A stretch of DNA of 55,464 nucleotides from the NCBI GenBank assembly GCA_022511385.1, contig JAFLRN010000011.1:1-55464 (forward strand), given 5' to 3'. Position 1 is the stretch's first letter. Each line of letters opens with the position of its first letter. The notes below the pieces were generated by a model that was given only the letters and a program-made list of their open reading frames with translations, searched no databases and had not been told where the DNA came from. This DNA is from Acetatifactor sp. (lineage in GTDB: Bacteria > Bacillota > Clostridia > Lachnospirales > Lachnospiraceae). Shown here piece by piece: positions 43,536-51,278 of this stretch. The position numbers and the translations under genes are program-made.

Positions 43536-43986
43536 TATGAATGCATTGGCGCAATTCTTTCAAATTGTCTTTATTAATGTCCAGTCTTTTACCTGTGTAA
43601 AAATTGATTGGGTTGACAGCAAAATGAATATGTTTTGCACAGGGTTCCAGATGCTTGTTTAGTTCATGCATTGCAAAAATAAGTTGATGATATTCAAAAT
43701 AATCTGCAATATCGAAAGCTATTTTTAAATAGCTATCATAGGATAGATTAGCATTTGTTGGGAAGGTAACAAAGAAATGTAGTATGCGCTTTCCGCTTTC
43801 TTTGCGATATTCTCTTTGTACCTCTTTAAAGCTATCTACTATTTTTGCAATTTCCTTGTCGGTAACAGCTTCTATATTTGAAATATTATGAGGATTTTTT
43901 GCGGGATTTAATATGTAACGTATTACCCTATAAATTGAAGCTGTGGACTTGTATTTGCCTTTAGTGATTTTTATTGTCATTTTCAT
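43498..43986 (-). CDS. Short relaxase (mobilization nuclease domain)
   Basis: 162 residues. HUH-type relaxase: likely catalytic Tyr in TASIYRVIRYILNP, and the metal-binding motif in CAKHIHFAVNPINFYTGKRL; ILHFFVTFPTNANLSYDSYL and FAMHELNKHLEP precede it. This is the relaxase/mobilization nuclease (PF03432-like) core without the long C-terminal part of larger enzymes. Overlaps the MobC-like gene by 26 bp and would nick an oriT nearby, probably in 44237-44525. Confidence 0.75.
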   Translation of the reverse strand: MKMTIKITKGKYKSTASIYRVIRYILNPAKNPHNISNIEAVTDKEIAKIVDSFKEVQREYRKESGKRILHFFVTFPTNANLSYDSYLKIAFDIADYFEYHQLIFAMHELNKHLEPCAKHIHFAVNPINFYTGKRLDINKDNLKELRQCIHTIVQDSIPFFEE

Positions 43987-44236
43987 TTAGTAAAACCTCT
44001 AGTATTTTTTCAAATTGATTCAAATCAATACATTCTTTTTTATACTTTTCATATTGCTTTCGCAAAGTGTTTTTAAGTATCAAATTTGATTGACTTGTTT
44101 GCAGATCAGTACTAGGGTGTAAACAGCATTGTGCAATTAATGAGCTCCGGCTCATTTTTTTTTGTTTAGCAGTGCGCTGTAAGGTCTGAGCTTCTTCTTC
44201 GGTTACTCGAAAAGAAATAACCTTTTTCTTGTTCAT
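43961..44236 (-). CDS. MobC-like relaxosome accessory protein
   Basis: 91 residues from ATG 44236 (GGAGGTAACAAAC upstream). Ribbon-helix-helix-like N-terminus KKKVISFRVTEEEAQTLQRT AKQKKMSRSSLIAQC fits plasmid mobilization proteins that bind oriT and help the relaxase. First gene of a two-gene leftward operon. Confidence 0.7.
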   Translation of the reverse strand: MNKKKVISFRVTEEEAQTLQRTAKQKKMSRSSLIAQCCLHPSTDLQTSQSNLILKNTLRKQYEKYKKECIDLNQFEKILEVLLNENDNKNH

Positions 44237-44525
44237 GTTTGTTACCTCCATAGACATTTTATAATTTATATTTTATAAAATACTTTTTAAATATTGAATA
44301 ATTGGTATATTTATCGAGGTTATATGTCAACTGATGTGATAATTTTAATTAGCTTATAATAACTTAGAAAAATGTAGTACACATTATTTTTATTTGTGTG
44401 GCTATTTCGCATGGGCACAATATTTCCGCTTAAAAATTGGTTATCGCCTTAATAAAAAGTAATAATGAATACTTTTTTATTTGACCTCTAACAGATTTGT
44501 AATACAAATATGGAGGTTACTAATT
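44237..44525. other. Divergent spacer, possible oriT
   Basis: AT-rich 289-bp gap between the leftward mob genes and the rightward xis/int genes. It contains TTGTG (44393-44397) and CACAA (44415-44419) around TGGCTATTTCGCATGGG, and TGTAGTACACA near 44375. An oriT for the adjacent relaxase would be expected here, but none can be proven by eye. Confidence 0.25.
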
Positions 44526-44798
44526 TTGAAAAGGGAAGAAAATCAGTTATATATTATTCAAGAGAAACGCAATAACAAAAAGGAAGAAAAACTTTTGCCT
44601 GTGCGTTTAGATGAAAAGCGCTGTCTTACAGTAGAAGAATTTCAGATTTATTGTAGCATGGGCAGAAATAACGCTTTGAAGCTGATAAAGAAATCAAATG
44701 CAGGAATCCGTGTGGGAAGGAAGATTCTTGTTGATAGAGTAGCTTTCGACAAATGGCTTGATACAGTTGAAAGTGATGCAGATATTTTAAAAGATTAA
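44526..44798 (+). CDS. xis: Excisionase-family DNA-binding protein
   Basis: 90 residues from TTG 44526, placed by GGAGG 9 bp upstream. Xis/helix-turn-helix-17-like core: RCLTVEEFQIYCSMGRNNAL, KLIKKSNAGIRVGRKILVDR, VAFDKWLDT. Directly upstream of the integrase, as in Tn916-like elements. Confidence 0.8.
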   Translation: MKREENQLYIIQEKRNNKKEEKLLPVRLDEKRCLTVEEFQIYCSMGRNNALKLIKKSNAGIRVGRKILVDRVAFDKWLDTVESDADILKD

Positions 44799-44819
44799 GC
44801 ATAGGAAGGAGAGGTAAGA

Positions 44820-45968
44820 ATGTCGGTTGACAAAAATGGGAAGGAATTACCTAAAGGAATCATGTTGAGAAGTGACGGGCGGTACATGGGACGGTTTGTC
44901 TATGCTGGTGAAAAGCACGTGGTCTATGGGAAAACAGCTAAAGAAGCCAAAAAGAAGCTGGATGAATTAAAATATGAAGTGGAGCATGGGCTATACGGGA
45001 AAGAGACAAATCTGACGGTAGATGCGTGGTTACAAATATGGATTGAGCAGTACAAAGCCCTCACCGTGAAGCAAGGCACAATAAGAACGTATTATAATTG
45101 CTACAATATCTACATAAAAGATAGATTAGGCAAAAAGAAGTTAAAGGATATTCGCGCTGAGCACATTCAGGCACTGTACAATTCATTGCATCAGCAGGGG
45201 CTGAACAGAAATACCATAGAGATTGTGTCTATAGTGCTAGGGGGAATGTTTAAGCAAGCCCTGAAAAATGAGTTGATCGTCAAAAATCCTGTAGCCCTTG
45301 CCACATTACCCAAAGATAACGAGCGTAAGGAAAGAAGGGTGTTGAGCAAGGAAGAACAACAGATATTTCTTTCACATGCAAAAGAGAGCCAGTATGCACG
45401 GGTTTTTGAGTTTGCATTGAGTACAGGGATGAGAGGCGGTGAAATCAAAGGGCTTACATGGGATAATGTGGATTTATCCAGAAGAATTATCTCAGTGAGA
45501 CATACTTTGATAAAGGAAGGGTCAACTTTTCTGCTTGATACTCCTAAAACAAAGAGTAGTTATCGAGATATTCCCATAATGGACAACGTGTATACACTGC
45601 TGAAACGTCAAAAAGCGTGGCAATCTGAAAACAGGTTGAAGCTGGGGGAGTATTGGCATCCTGTGGAAGGGTTGGAAGCGTTGGTATTTACTACCAATGT
45701 AGGCACTCCCATAGATAAAGAGTATCTGAAAAACAGTATTGACGGCATTGTTAAGAATATCAACGATGCAGGAATCGAGTTTGAACATATCAGCATGCAC
45801 ACTTTCCGTCACTCTTTCGCTACACGCTGTATTGAAAATGGCATGAATCCCCAAACGCTGAAAGCAATACTCGGGCACAGTAAGTTGTCAATGACAATGG
45901 ATTTATACGCTCATGTGTTGCCGGATACGAAAGCGGAAGAGCTTGAAAAAATAGCAAACTTATTCTAA
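44820..45968 (+). CDS. int: Tyrosine recombinase / integrase of the element
   Basis: 382 residues. N-terminal arm-binding domain (KGIMLRSDGRYMGRFVYAGE), SAM-like core-binding domain (LTVDAWLQIWIEQYKALTVK) and catalytic domain with Arg in STGMRGGEIKGLTW, HTFRHSFATRCIENG, LGHSKLSMTMDLYAHV; nucleophile Tyr about 363. Tn916-type integrase. Its stop is 2 bp before a cluster of TGAGTCA sites it probably binds. Confidence 0.95.
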   Translation: MSVDKNGKELPKGIMLRSDGRYMGRFVYAGEKHVVYGKTAKEAKKKLDELKYEVEHGLYGKETNLTVDAWLQIWIEQYKALTVKQGTIRTYYNCYNIYIKDRLGKKKLKDIRAEHIQALYNSLHQQGLNRNTIEIVSIVLGGMFKQALKNELIVKNPVALATLPKDNERKERRVLSKEEQQIFLSHAKESQYARVFEFALSTGMRGGEIKGLTWDNVDLSRRIISVRHTLIKEGSTFLLDTPKTKSSYRDIPIMDNVYTLLKRQKAWQSENRLKLGEYWHPVEGLEALVFTTNVGTPIDKEYLKNSIDGIVKNINDAGIEFEHISMHTFRHSFATRCIENGMNPQTLKAILGHSKLSMTMDLYAHVLPDTKAEELEKIANLF

Positions 45969-45970
45969 AA

Positions 45971-46010
45971 TGGAGTCAAATTTATAAAAAGTTGAGTCAA
46001 AGTTGAGTCA
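45971..46010. repeat. Right-end TGAGTCA arm-type sites
   Basis: TGGAGTCA 45971-45978, TTGAGTCA 45992-45999 and 46003-46010 (11-bp step). The same motif appears twice at the left end, 40765-40772 and 40777-40784 (12-bp step). Confidence 0.7.
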
Positions 46011-46038
46011 AACTGTGGATTTGGGGTGTCTAAAGGAC

Positions 46039-46094
46039 GCAAAAACCCCGAACCTGCGCCATTTCGCAAGTCCGGGATTCTTTAAGGGGAGGAT
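46039..46094. repeat. Right end direct repeat / att candidate
   Basis: Partner of 40595-40650, same orientation, six mismatches. On the minus strand CCCGGACTTGCG-loop-CGCAGGTTCGGG followed by GTTTTTGCG is a terminator hairpin. The rest of the spacer to 46320 contains TATAAT at 46224-46229, a probable -10 for the SEC-C gene, without a good -35. Confidence 0.65.
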
Positions 46095-46320
46095 TAAGTA
46101 TTATTTTTATCTTTCGTCTGATCAAAGGAGGGGGGTTCCTTGACAGTAGATAGTTTGACCCATCTTTGAGGATTTATTCAAATAAATCAAAAAAATTTCA
46201 AAAAATCTGAAAATAGTTTCTACTATAATATTGTTTAAAATCCAATTCTGTTATATACTTACAAGTATGGCACAGGGCCTGAGTCCGTGCCTGGACAGTA
46301 AGAGCAAAGGTGGTAATGTT

Positions 46321-46824
46321 ATGGCATTATTGGAGCAATGGAGAAAGGTAGCATATAACGAGACAGGGGACCAGAATAAGCTGCAACAGCTGTGGGCGGC
46401 CTATTTTCAGCAGGAGAAGGAAATTTATGCAAAACTGCTGAAAAATCCTGACGAGGTGGTAACAGGAACGGTGAAGGAGCTGGCTGAGAAGTACGGTGTC
46501 ACGGTGATGACCATGACGGGCTTTCTGGACGGCATCAACGACAGCCTGAAGGTGGCCAACCCCATCGAGGAGATGGAGGAGGACACGGAAGTAAACCTTG
46601 GCTTTGACAAGGAGCGTCTGTATAAGAACATGGTGGCAGCAGAAGCTGACTGGCTCTACAATCTGGAGGAGTGGAACGATATCTTCGACGAAGATACCAG
46701 GAAGGCGCTCTACAAGGAGCAGAAATCCTCCACCACCATCGTAAAGGAGGCTAAGGTGTATCCCAACGATCCCTGCCCCTGCGGAAGCGGTAAAAAATAT
46801 AAGAAATGCTGCGGCAAGAAATAA
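46321..46824 (+). CDS. SEC-C metal-binding-motif protein
   Basis: 167 residues from ATG 46321 (AAAGGTGG upstream). Mostly helical body ([20 protein letters not shown]) and a C-terminal SEC-C zinc motif [20 protein letters not shown] as at the end of SecA. Such proteins are probably chaperone- or ribosome-linked; function unproven. First gene of the CBS-apt-rel series. Confidence 0.85.
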   Translation: MALLEQWRKVAYNETGDQNKLQQLWAAYFQQEKEIYAKLLKNPDEVVTGTVKELAEKYGVTVMTMTGFLDGINDSLKVANPIEEMEEDTEVNLGFDKERLYKNMVAAEADWLYNLEEWNDIFDEDTRKALYKEQKSSTTIVKEAKVYPNDPCPCGSGKKYKKCCGKK

Positions 46825-46886
46825 GTCAAAATTTAAGCGGCGGAGGGAAACCTTTGCCGCTTCGTTACAACAAAAGGAGCAGAGCA

Positions 46887-47306
46887 TTGAACATAGCATC
46901 ATTTATCCTGCCCAAGGCGGAGGTAACATACCTGCGCGACAACATGACCCTGCGGCAGGGGTTGGAAAAGCTGCGCAGGAGCGGTTTTACCGCTATACCG
47001 GTCATTGATGTGGAGGATCGGTTTGTGGGAGTTATCAGCGAAGGGGATTTTCTATGGAATATTCTGTATTATAACCAGAAGCCAGAAGATGTCTCCGCAA
47101 AGCATTTGGAGGCCGCTACGGTGCGCAGCATCATGCGGGGCGGAAAGATCAAGCCGGTGTGTATCGACACGGCTATGGAGACGCTGTTAGAGCAGGCCAC
47201 AAGTCAGAACTTTGTGCCTGTCATCGACGACAGGAGCATTTTTATCGGTATTATCAGAAGAAGCGAGATCATAAGGTTTTTCGCAGAAAGAGGAAAGCTG
47301 CTTTAA
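46887..47306 (+). CDS. CBS-domain-pair protein
   Basis: 139 residues from TTG 46887 (AAAAGGAGCAG upstream); an in-frame ATG at 46806 has no ribosome-binding site. Two CBS motifs: YLRDNMTLRQGLEKLRRSGF plus TAIPVIDVEDRFVGVISEGD, and MRGGKIKPVCIDTAMETLLE plus FVPVIDDRSIFIGIIRRSEI. CBS pairs bind adenine nucleotides; fits with apt and rel next door. Confidence 0.87.
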   Translation: MNIASFILPKAEVTYLRDNMTLRQGLEKLRRSGFTAIPVIDVEDRFVGVISEGDFLWNILYYNQKPEDVSAKHLEAATVRSIMRGGKIKPVCIDTAMETLLEQATSQNFVPVIDDRSIFIGIIRRSEIIRFFAERGKLL

Positions 47307-47327
47307 AGCGGACGAGGAGGTATAGAA

Positions 47328-47852
47328 ATGAAAAAGCTGGAAGAATATGTAATGAGCATACCTGATTTTCCGGAGGAGGGGATCATTTTCCGGGATGTGA
47401 CAAGCGTTCTGCAGGATGCGGACGGTCTTCGCCTGGCGGTGGACACCATGCAGGAGAAGGTGGAGGATCTGGAGTACGACGTTGTGGTGGGCCCGGAGTC
47501 CAGAGGATTTATATTTGGAACTCCTATTGCCTATAATAATAAAAAGCCCTTTGTGCTGATTCGCAAGGCCGGGAAGCTGCCCAGGGAAACTGTGTCCATG
47601 TCCTACGATCTGGAGTACGGTCAGGCGACGATTGAAATGCATAAGGACAGCATTAAGCCCGGACAGAGGGTGTTGATCGTAGACGATCTGATCGCCACCG
47701 GCGGCACCACCGAGGCCATGATCAAGCTGATTGAGAGCCTTGGTGGCGTAGTGGTAGGAATTGTGGTTCTGATTGAGCTTGCAGGGCTGAACGGCAGGGC
47801 AAAGCTCGGAAATTACCGTCTGGAGTCAGCTATCTGTTATCCTGGGAAGTAA
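47328..47852 (+). CDS. apt: Adenine phosphoribosyltransferase
   Basis: Salvages adenine to AMP with PRPP. 174 residues; IPDFPEEGIIFRDVTSVLQD, VVGPESRGFIFGTPIAY, IRKAGKLPRETVSMSYDLEY and the PRPP loop VLIVDDLIATGGTTEAMI. RBS ACGAGGAGG upstream. The apt-rel order is common in Firmicutes. Confidence 0.97.
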   Translation: MKKLEEYVMSIPDFPEEGIIFRDVTSVLQDADGLRLAVDTMQEKVEDLEYDVVVGPESRGFIFGTPIAYNNKKPFVLIRKAGKLPRETVSMSYDLEYGQATIEMHKDSIKPGQRVLIVDDLIATGGTTEAMIKLIESLGGVVVGIVVLIELAGLNGRAKLGNYRLESAICYPGK

Positions 47853-47868
47853 GCGTTAGCAGTTCAGA

Positions 47869-47929
47869 CAGAAATGATATACGGAGAAGAATTGTGCTCG
47901 CACAAATTTTTCGCAGTATATCATTTCTG
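47869..47929. repeat. Inverted repeat in the apt-rel spacer
   Basis: CAGAAATGATATAC (47869-47882) pairs perfectly with GTATATCATTTCTG (47916-47929). The loop itself can form TTGTG-CTCG-CACAA. No T-tract follows, so it is more likely an RNA regulatory or processing structure or a transcription-factor site than a terminator. Two near-identical 15-mers follow (GGGCGCGGGCTGAAC, GGGTGCGGGCTGAAC). Confidence 0.5.
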
Positions 47930-48042
47930 AGGGAGCGCGCGGCTTTGCGAATGGGCGCGGGCTGAACAAAACGGCTGGCGAAAGGGTGCGGGCTGAACGA
48001 CACGATGTACATTCCCCCGGACTGAAGGAGCATGGATCAATT

Positions 48043-50346
48043 ATGGCAGAAGAGAAAAATGAAGTCATTTTTGACGATGGCAAGATAAGTGGATCACAGG
48101 AATTTGTAAACCCCGAGGAGCTCTACCAGGAGCTTATTCGTCGTGTGCAGAAATATCATCCCAGTGATGACATTACCATAATAGAGAAGGCTTACCGAAT
48201 TGCCAGCGAGGCACATAAGGACCAGCTTCGCAAGTCGGGAGAGCCATACATTATCCATCCTCTGAACGTAGCGATTGTCCTGGCAGACCTGGAGCTGGAC
48301 AAGGAAACCATTGTGGCCGGCATTCTTCACGATGTGGTGGAGGACACCTTCATGACGGAGGAGGATCTGGTACGGGAGTTTGGACAGGATGTAGCGCTCC
48401 TGGTGGACGGTGTGACCAAGCTGGAAAAGATTCCCCTTTCAGGGGGCGGATCGCAGTCCGATGCCAAGCTGGAGATGCAGGCGGAGAACCTGCGAAAAAT
48501 GTTCCTTGCTATGGCCAAGGATATCAGGGTCATTATGATCAAGCTGGCGGACCGGCTCCACAATATGCGTACCCTGAAATACCAGAAGCCGGAGAGCCAG
48601 CAAAGGATCGCAAAGGAGACTTTGGAGATTTATTGCCCCATTGCCGACAGACTGGGCATCAGCAAGATAAAGACGGAACTGGACGATCTGTCCTTAAAAT
48701 ATCTGGAGCCCGAGGTATATTACGATCTTGTAGAGCGGATCGCAGTCCGCAAGAGCGTCCGGGAGAAATATATCCAGGGCATCGTTGACGAGGTCACCGA
48801 ACACATTGAGAATGCCGGTATCAAAGCGAAGGTTGACGGCCGTGTGAAGCATTTTTTCAGTATCTATAAGAAAATGCGGAATCAGGACAAGACTTTGGAC
48901 CAGATTTACGACCTGTTTGCAGTGCGCATTATCGTGGATTCGGTCAAGGACTGCTATGCGGCGCTGGGTGTGATACATGAAATGTATAAGCCCATACCGG
49001 GACGGTTCAAGGACTATATTGCCATGCCTAAGGCAAACATGTACCAGTCCCTGCACACCACCCTGATTGGCAGCACCGGGCAGCCCTTTGAGATACAGAT
49101 TCGCACCTTTGAGATGCACAAGGCCGCTGAATACGGTATTGCAGCTCATTGGAAATACAAGGAGGCCTCCGACGGTAAGCATGTGGCTGCCCAGGAGGAG
49201 GAGAAGCTGGTATGGCTGCGCCAGATACTGGAGTGGCAGCAGGATTTGTCCGATAACAGGGAATTTTTGAATCTGCTGAAGAGCGATCTTGACCTGTTTG
49301 CGGATAATGTGTATTGCTTTACCCCAACGGGCGATGTAAAGAATCTACCCGCTGGATCCACGCCCATTGATTTTGCCTACAGTATTCACTCTGCGGTGGG
49401 TAACAGAATGGTGGGAGCGAGGGTTAACGGCAGACTGGTGACCATCGACTATGAGATCAGGAACGGAGACCGGATCGAGATCATCACCTCCCAAAACTCC
49501 AAGGGCCCCAGCAGAGACTGGCTGAATGTGGTGAAGAGCACCCAAGCCAAAAACAAGATCAACCAATGGTTCAAAAACGAGCTGAAGGAAGATAACATTG
49601 CTAAGGGTAAGGAGCTGATGAGCGCCTACTGTAAGGCTAGGGGCATCAATCTTCCTGACCTGTTGACAAATGAATACATGGAAGCCATTATGAGAAAATA
49701 TGGTTTCCGGGATTGGGATGCGGTGTTGGCAGCCATTGGTCATGGTGCTCTGAAGGAAGGCCAGATCGTCAACAAGATGCAGGAGTTCTATGACAGGGAT
49801 CATAAAAAGGAGCTGACCAACGAAGAGGTACTGCAGAGTATCACCGAATCCAGTGTGGCAAACCTGGCAAGGATGGCGCCCAGGAAGACAAGAAGCGGTA
49901 TTGTGGTGAAAGGAATCGCGGATCTGTCGGTGCGCTTTTCCAAATGCTGTTCCCCTGTGCCGGGAGATGAGATCGTGGGATTTGTGACCCGGGGCCGAGG
50001 CGTATCCATCCACAGGACGGACTGTGTGAACATGATGAACTTGCCTGAGATCGAGCGGGTCAGGATCATTGACGCAGAATGGCAGGCGCCTGAAAACGCG
50101 GAGGAGAAGTATGTTGCGGAGATTGCTATCTATGCAGACAACCGAAATGGCCTGTTGGCGGATATATCCAAGGCATTGACGGAGAAGAACATCAACATAC
50201 TCTCTATGAATACCAGGGTCAGCAAGCAAGGTCAGGCTACCCTGCTGACTACCTTTGAGATCGAAAGCCGGGAGGAGTTGAACCGGATCATTGAGAAGAT
50301 TCGCGGTATTGAGAGCGTGCGGGATATTGAGAGGACTACCGGGTAG
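48043..50346 (+). CDS. rel: Bifunctional (p)ppGpp synthetase/hydrolase
   Basis: 767 residues. N-terminal HD hydrolase domain (HPLNVAIVLADLELDKETIV, ILHDVVEDT with His-Asp), synthetase domain (DRLHNMRTLKYQKPESQQRI; IYDLFAVRIIVDS; GRFKDYIAMPKANMYQSLHT), TGS domain (VYCFTPTGDVKNLPAGSTPI), and C-terminal zinc-finger/ACT part (SKCCSPVPGDEIVGFVTRGR; IYADNRNGLLADISKALTEK). Hydrolase motifs are intact, so it is the long bifunctional Rel type. ATG 48043 lies 12 bp after AAGGAG. Controls the stringent response. Confidence 0.96.
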   Translation: MAEEKNEVIFDDGKISGSQEFVNPEELYQELIRRVQKYHPSDDITIIEKAYRIASEAHKDQLRKSGEPYIIHPLNVAIVLADLELDKETIVAGILHDVVEDTFMTEEDLVREFGQDVALLVDGVTKLEKIPLSGGGSQSDAKLEMQAENLRKMFLAMAKDIRVIMIKLADRLHNMRTLKYQKPESQQRIAKETLEIYCPIADRLGISKIKTELDDLSLKYLEPEVYYDLVERIAVRKSVREKYIQGIVDEVTEHIENAGIKAKVDGRVKHFFSIYKKMRNQDKTLDQIYDLFAVRIIVDSVKDCYAALGVIHEMYKPIPGRFKDYIAMPKANMYQSLHTTLIGSTGQPFEIQIRTFEMHKAAEYGIAAHWKYKEASDGKHVAAQEEEKLVWLRQILEWQQDLSDNREFLNLLKSDLDLFADNVYCFTPTGDVKNLPAGSTPIDFAYSIHSAVGNRMVGARVNGRLVTIDYEIRNGDRIEIITSQNSKGPSRDWLNVVKSTQAKNKINQWFKNELKEDNIAKGKELMSAYCKARGINLPDLLTNEYMEAIMRKYGFRDWDAVLAAIGHGALKEGQIVNKMQEFYDRDHKKELTNEEVLQSITESSVANLARMAPRKTRSGIVVKGIADLSVRFSKCCSPVPGDEIVGFVTRGRGVSIHRTDCVNMMNLPEIERVRIIDAEWQAPENAEEKYVAEIAIYADNRNGLLADISKALTEKNINILSMNTRVSKQGQATLLTTFEIESREELNRIIEKIRGIESVRDIERTTG

Positions 50347-50434
50347 CGCAAATTCGGCATTCTCCTAAGTATATGCCATTTTGAATATTGGAGCGATGTA
50401 ACTGTATTATTTTAGAAAGGATCGCAGTTTAGTT

Positions 50435-51106
50435 ATGAGTGATATTAAGATTGGCCGGATGGTGATGGGGGCTTATCAGACGAATTGTTATTTCCTGTAT
50501 CGGGACGGGAGCCAGGACGTGATCGTGGTTGATCCGGGCGATAGGGGAGCAAATATTTATAATGCTCTGAGGCGGAATGGGTTTTCCGTGAAAGCGATTC
50601 TTTTGACCCACGGCCATTTTGATCATATCTGGGGCTTGGATGAATTGCGCAGTGCCGTGAATGCGGCGGCGGAGGCTGATGGGCTGGAGCCTGTCCAAGT
50701 CTATGCCGGTGAGAAGGAACGGGAGCTGCTCCGGGATGTGGGGCTGAATGTGTCGGATCAGGCAGGACGGCCCTGCAGCACTTACGCTGACAAGTATGTG
50801 AAGGACGGTGAGGAACTGAATCTTGCGGGCATTACCCTTCAGGTGATCGCAACGCCCGGTCATACGGAGGGCGGCTGTTGCTATTATGTGGAGGAGGCCG
50901 GAATCCTGGTGGCGGGCGATACGCTGTTTCAGGAGTCCGTGGGCCGTTCTGATTTCCCCACGGGAAGTATGGGCACGCTGGTTCGTTCCATCCAGGAGAA
51001 GCTATTTGTGCTGCCGGATGATACAAAGGTTTATCCCGGGCATGGGGACAGCACCACCATCGGTCATGAGAAGAGGAACAATCCCTTCTGCGCCGTGGCG
51101 GACTAA
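50435..51106 (+). CDS. Metallo-beta-lactamase-fold hydrolase (glyoxalase II-like)
   Basis: 223 residues. Zinc-binding motif THGHFDHIWGL, then ATPGHTEGGCCYYVEEAGIL, AGDTLFQESVGRSDFPTGS and a final His in VYPGHGDSTTIGHEKRNNPF. Typical YcbL/GloB-like protein that often lies between rel and hemZ in Clostridia. Substrate a thioester or related; not resolved. Confidence 0.92.
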   Translation: MSDIKIGRMVMGAYQTNCYFLYRDGSQDVIVVDPGDRGANIYNALRRNGFSVKAILLTHGHFDHIWGLDELRSAVNAAAEADGLEPVQVYAGEKERELLRDVGLNVSDQAGRPCSTYADKYVKDGEELNLAGITLQVIATPGHTEGGCCYYVEEAGILVAGDTLFQESVGRSDFPTGSMGTLVRSIQEKLFVLPDDTKVYPGHGDSTTIGHEKRNNPFCAVAD

Positions 51107-51123
51107 AGCGGAAGGAAAATACA

Positions 51124-51162
51124 GGGTCTGTCCTGGCGGTAGGCCGCGGACAGGCCCTTTTT
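51124..51162 (+). terminator. Rho-independent terminator after the MBL gene
   Basis: GGGTCTGTCC (51124-51133) pairs with GGACAGGCCC (51148-51157), one G-U pair, inner GCGG/CCGC in the loop, followed by TTTTT. Confidence 0.85.
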
Positions 51163-51278
51163 AAGATATTTGGGCGATGATCAAATGGGCATGTTTACAG
51201 CGTGACGGACAGTGAGTATGCAATAAGTTAATGGTGTGCCGGATTACCTGCTGTGTTTGTTTGCATGGGGAGAGAACA

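Larger units (their letters stand above)
40595..46094. mobile_element. Small integrative mobilizable element (about 5.5 kb)
   Basis: Bounded by 56-bp imperfect direct repeats and carrying integrase (44820), excisionase (44526), relaxase (43498), MobC-like protein (43961), a Mor-like regulator (40950), a possible replication protein (41655) and small membrane proteins. TTGAGTCA motifs stand just inside both ends (40765, 40777; 45992, 46003, plus TGGAGTCA 45971) and look like integrase arm-binding sites. Base composition is much more AT-rich than flanking genes. It carries no conjugation pore genes, so it would rely on a helper for transfer. Confidence 0.75.

Noticed and set aside
49345..50229. 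294-codon minus-strand frame inside rel
   Set aside because: Shadow of a well-conserved gene; composition is His/Val/Leu-rich as expected from antisense.
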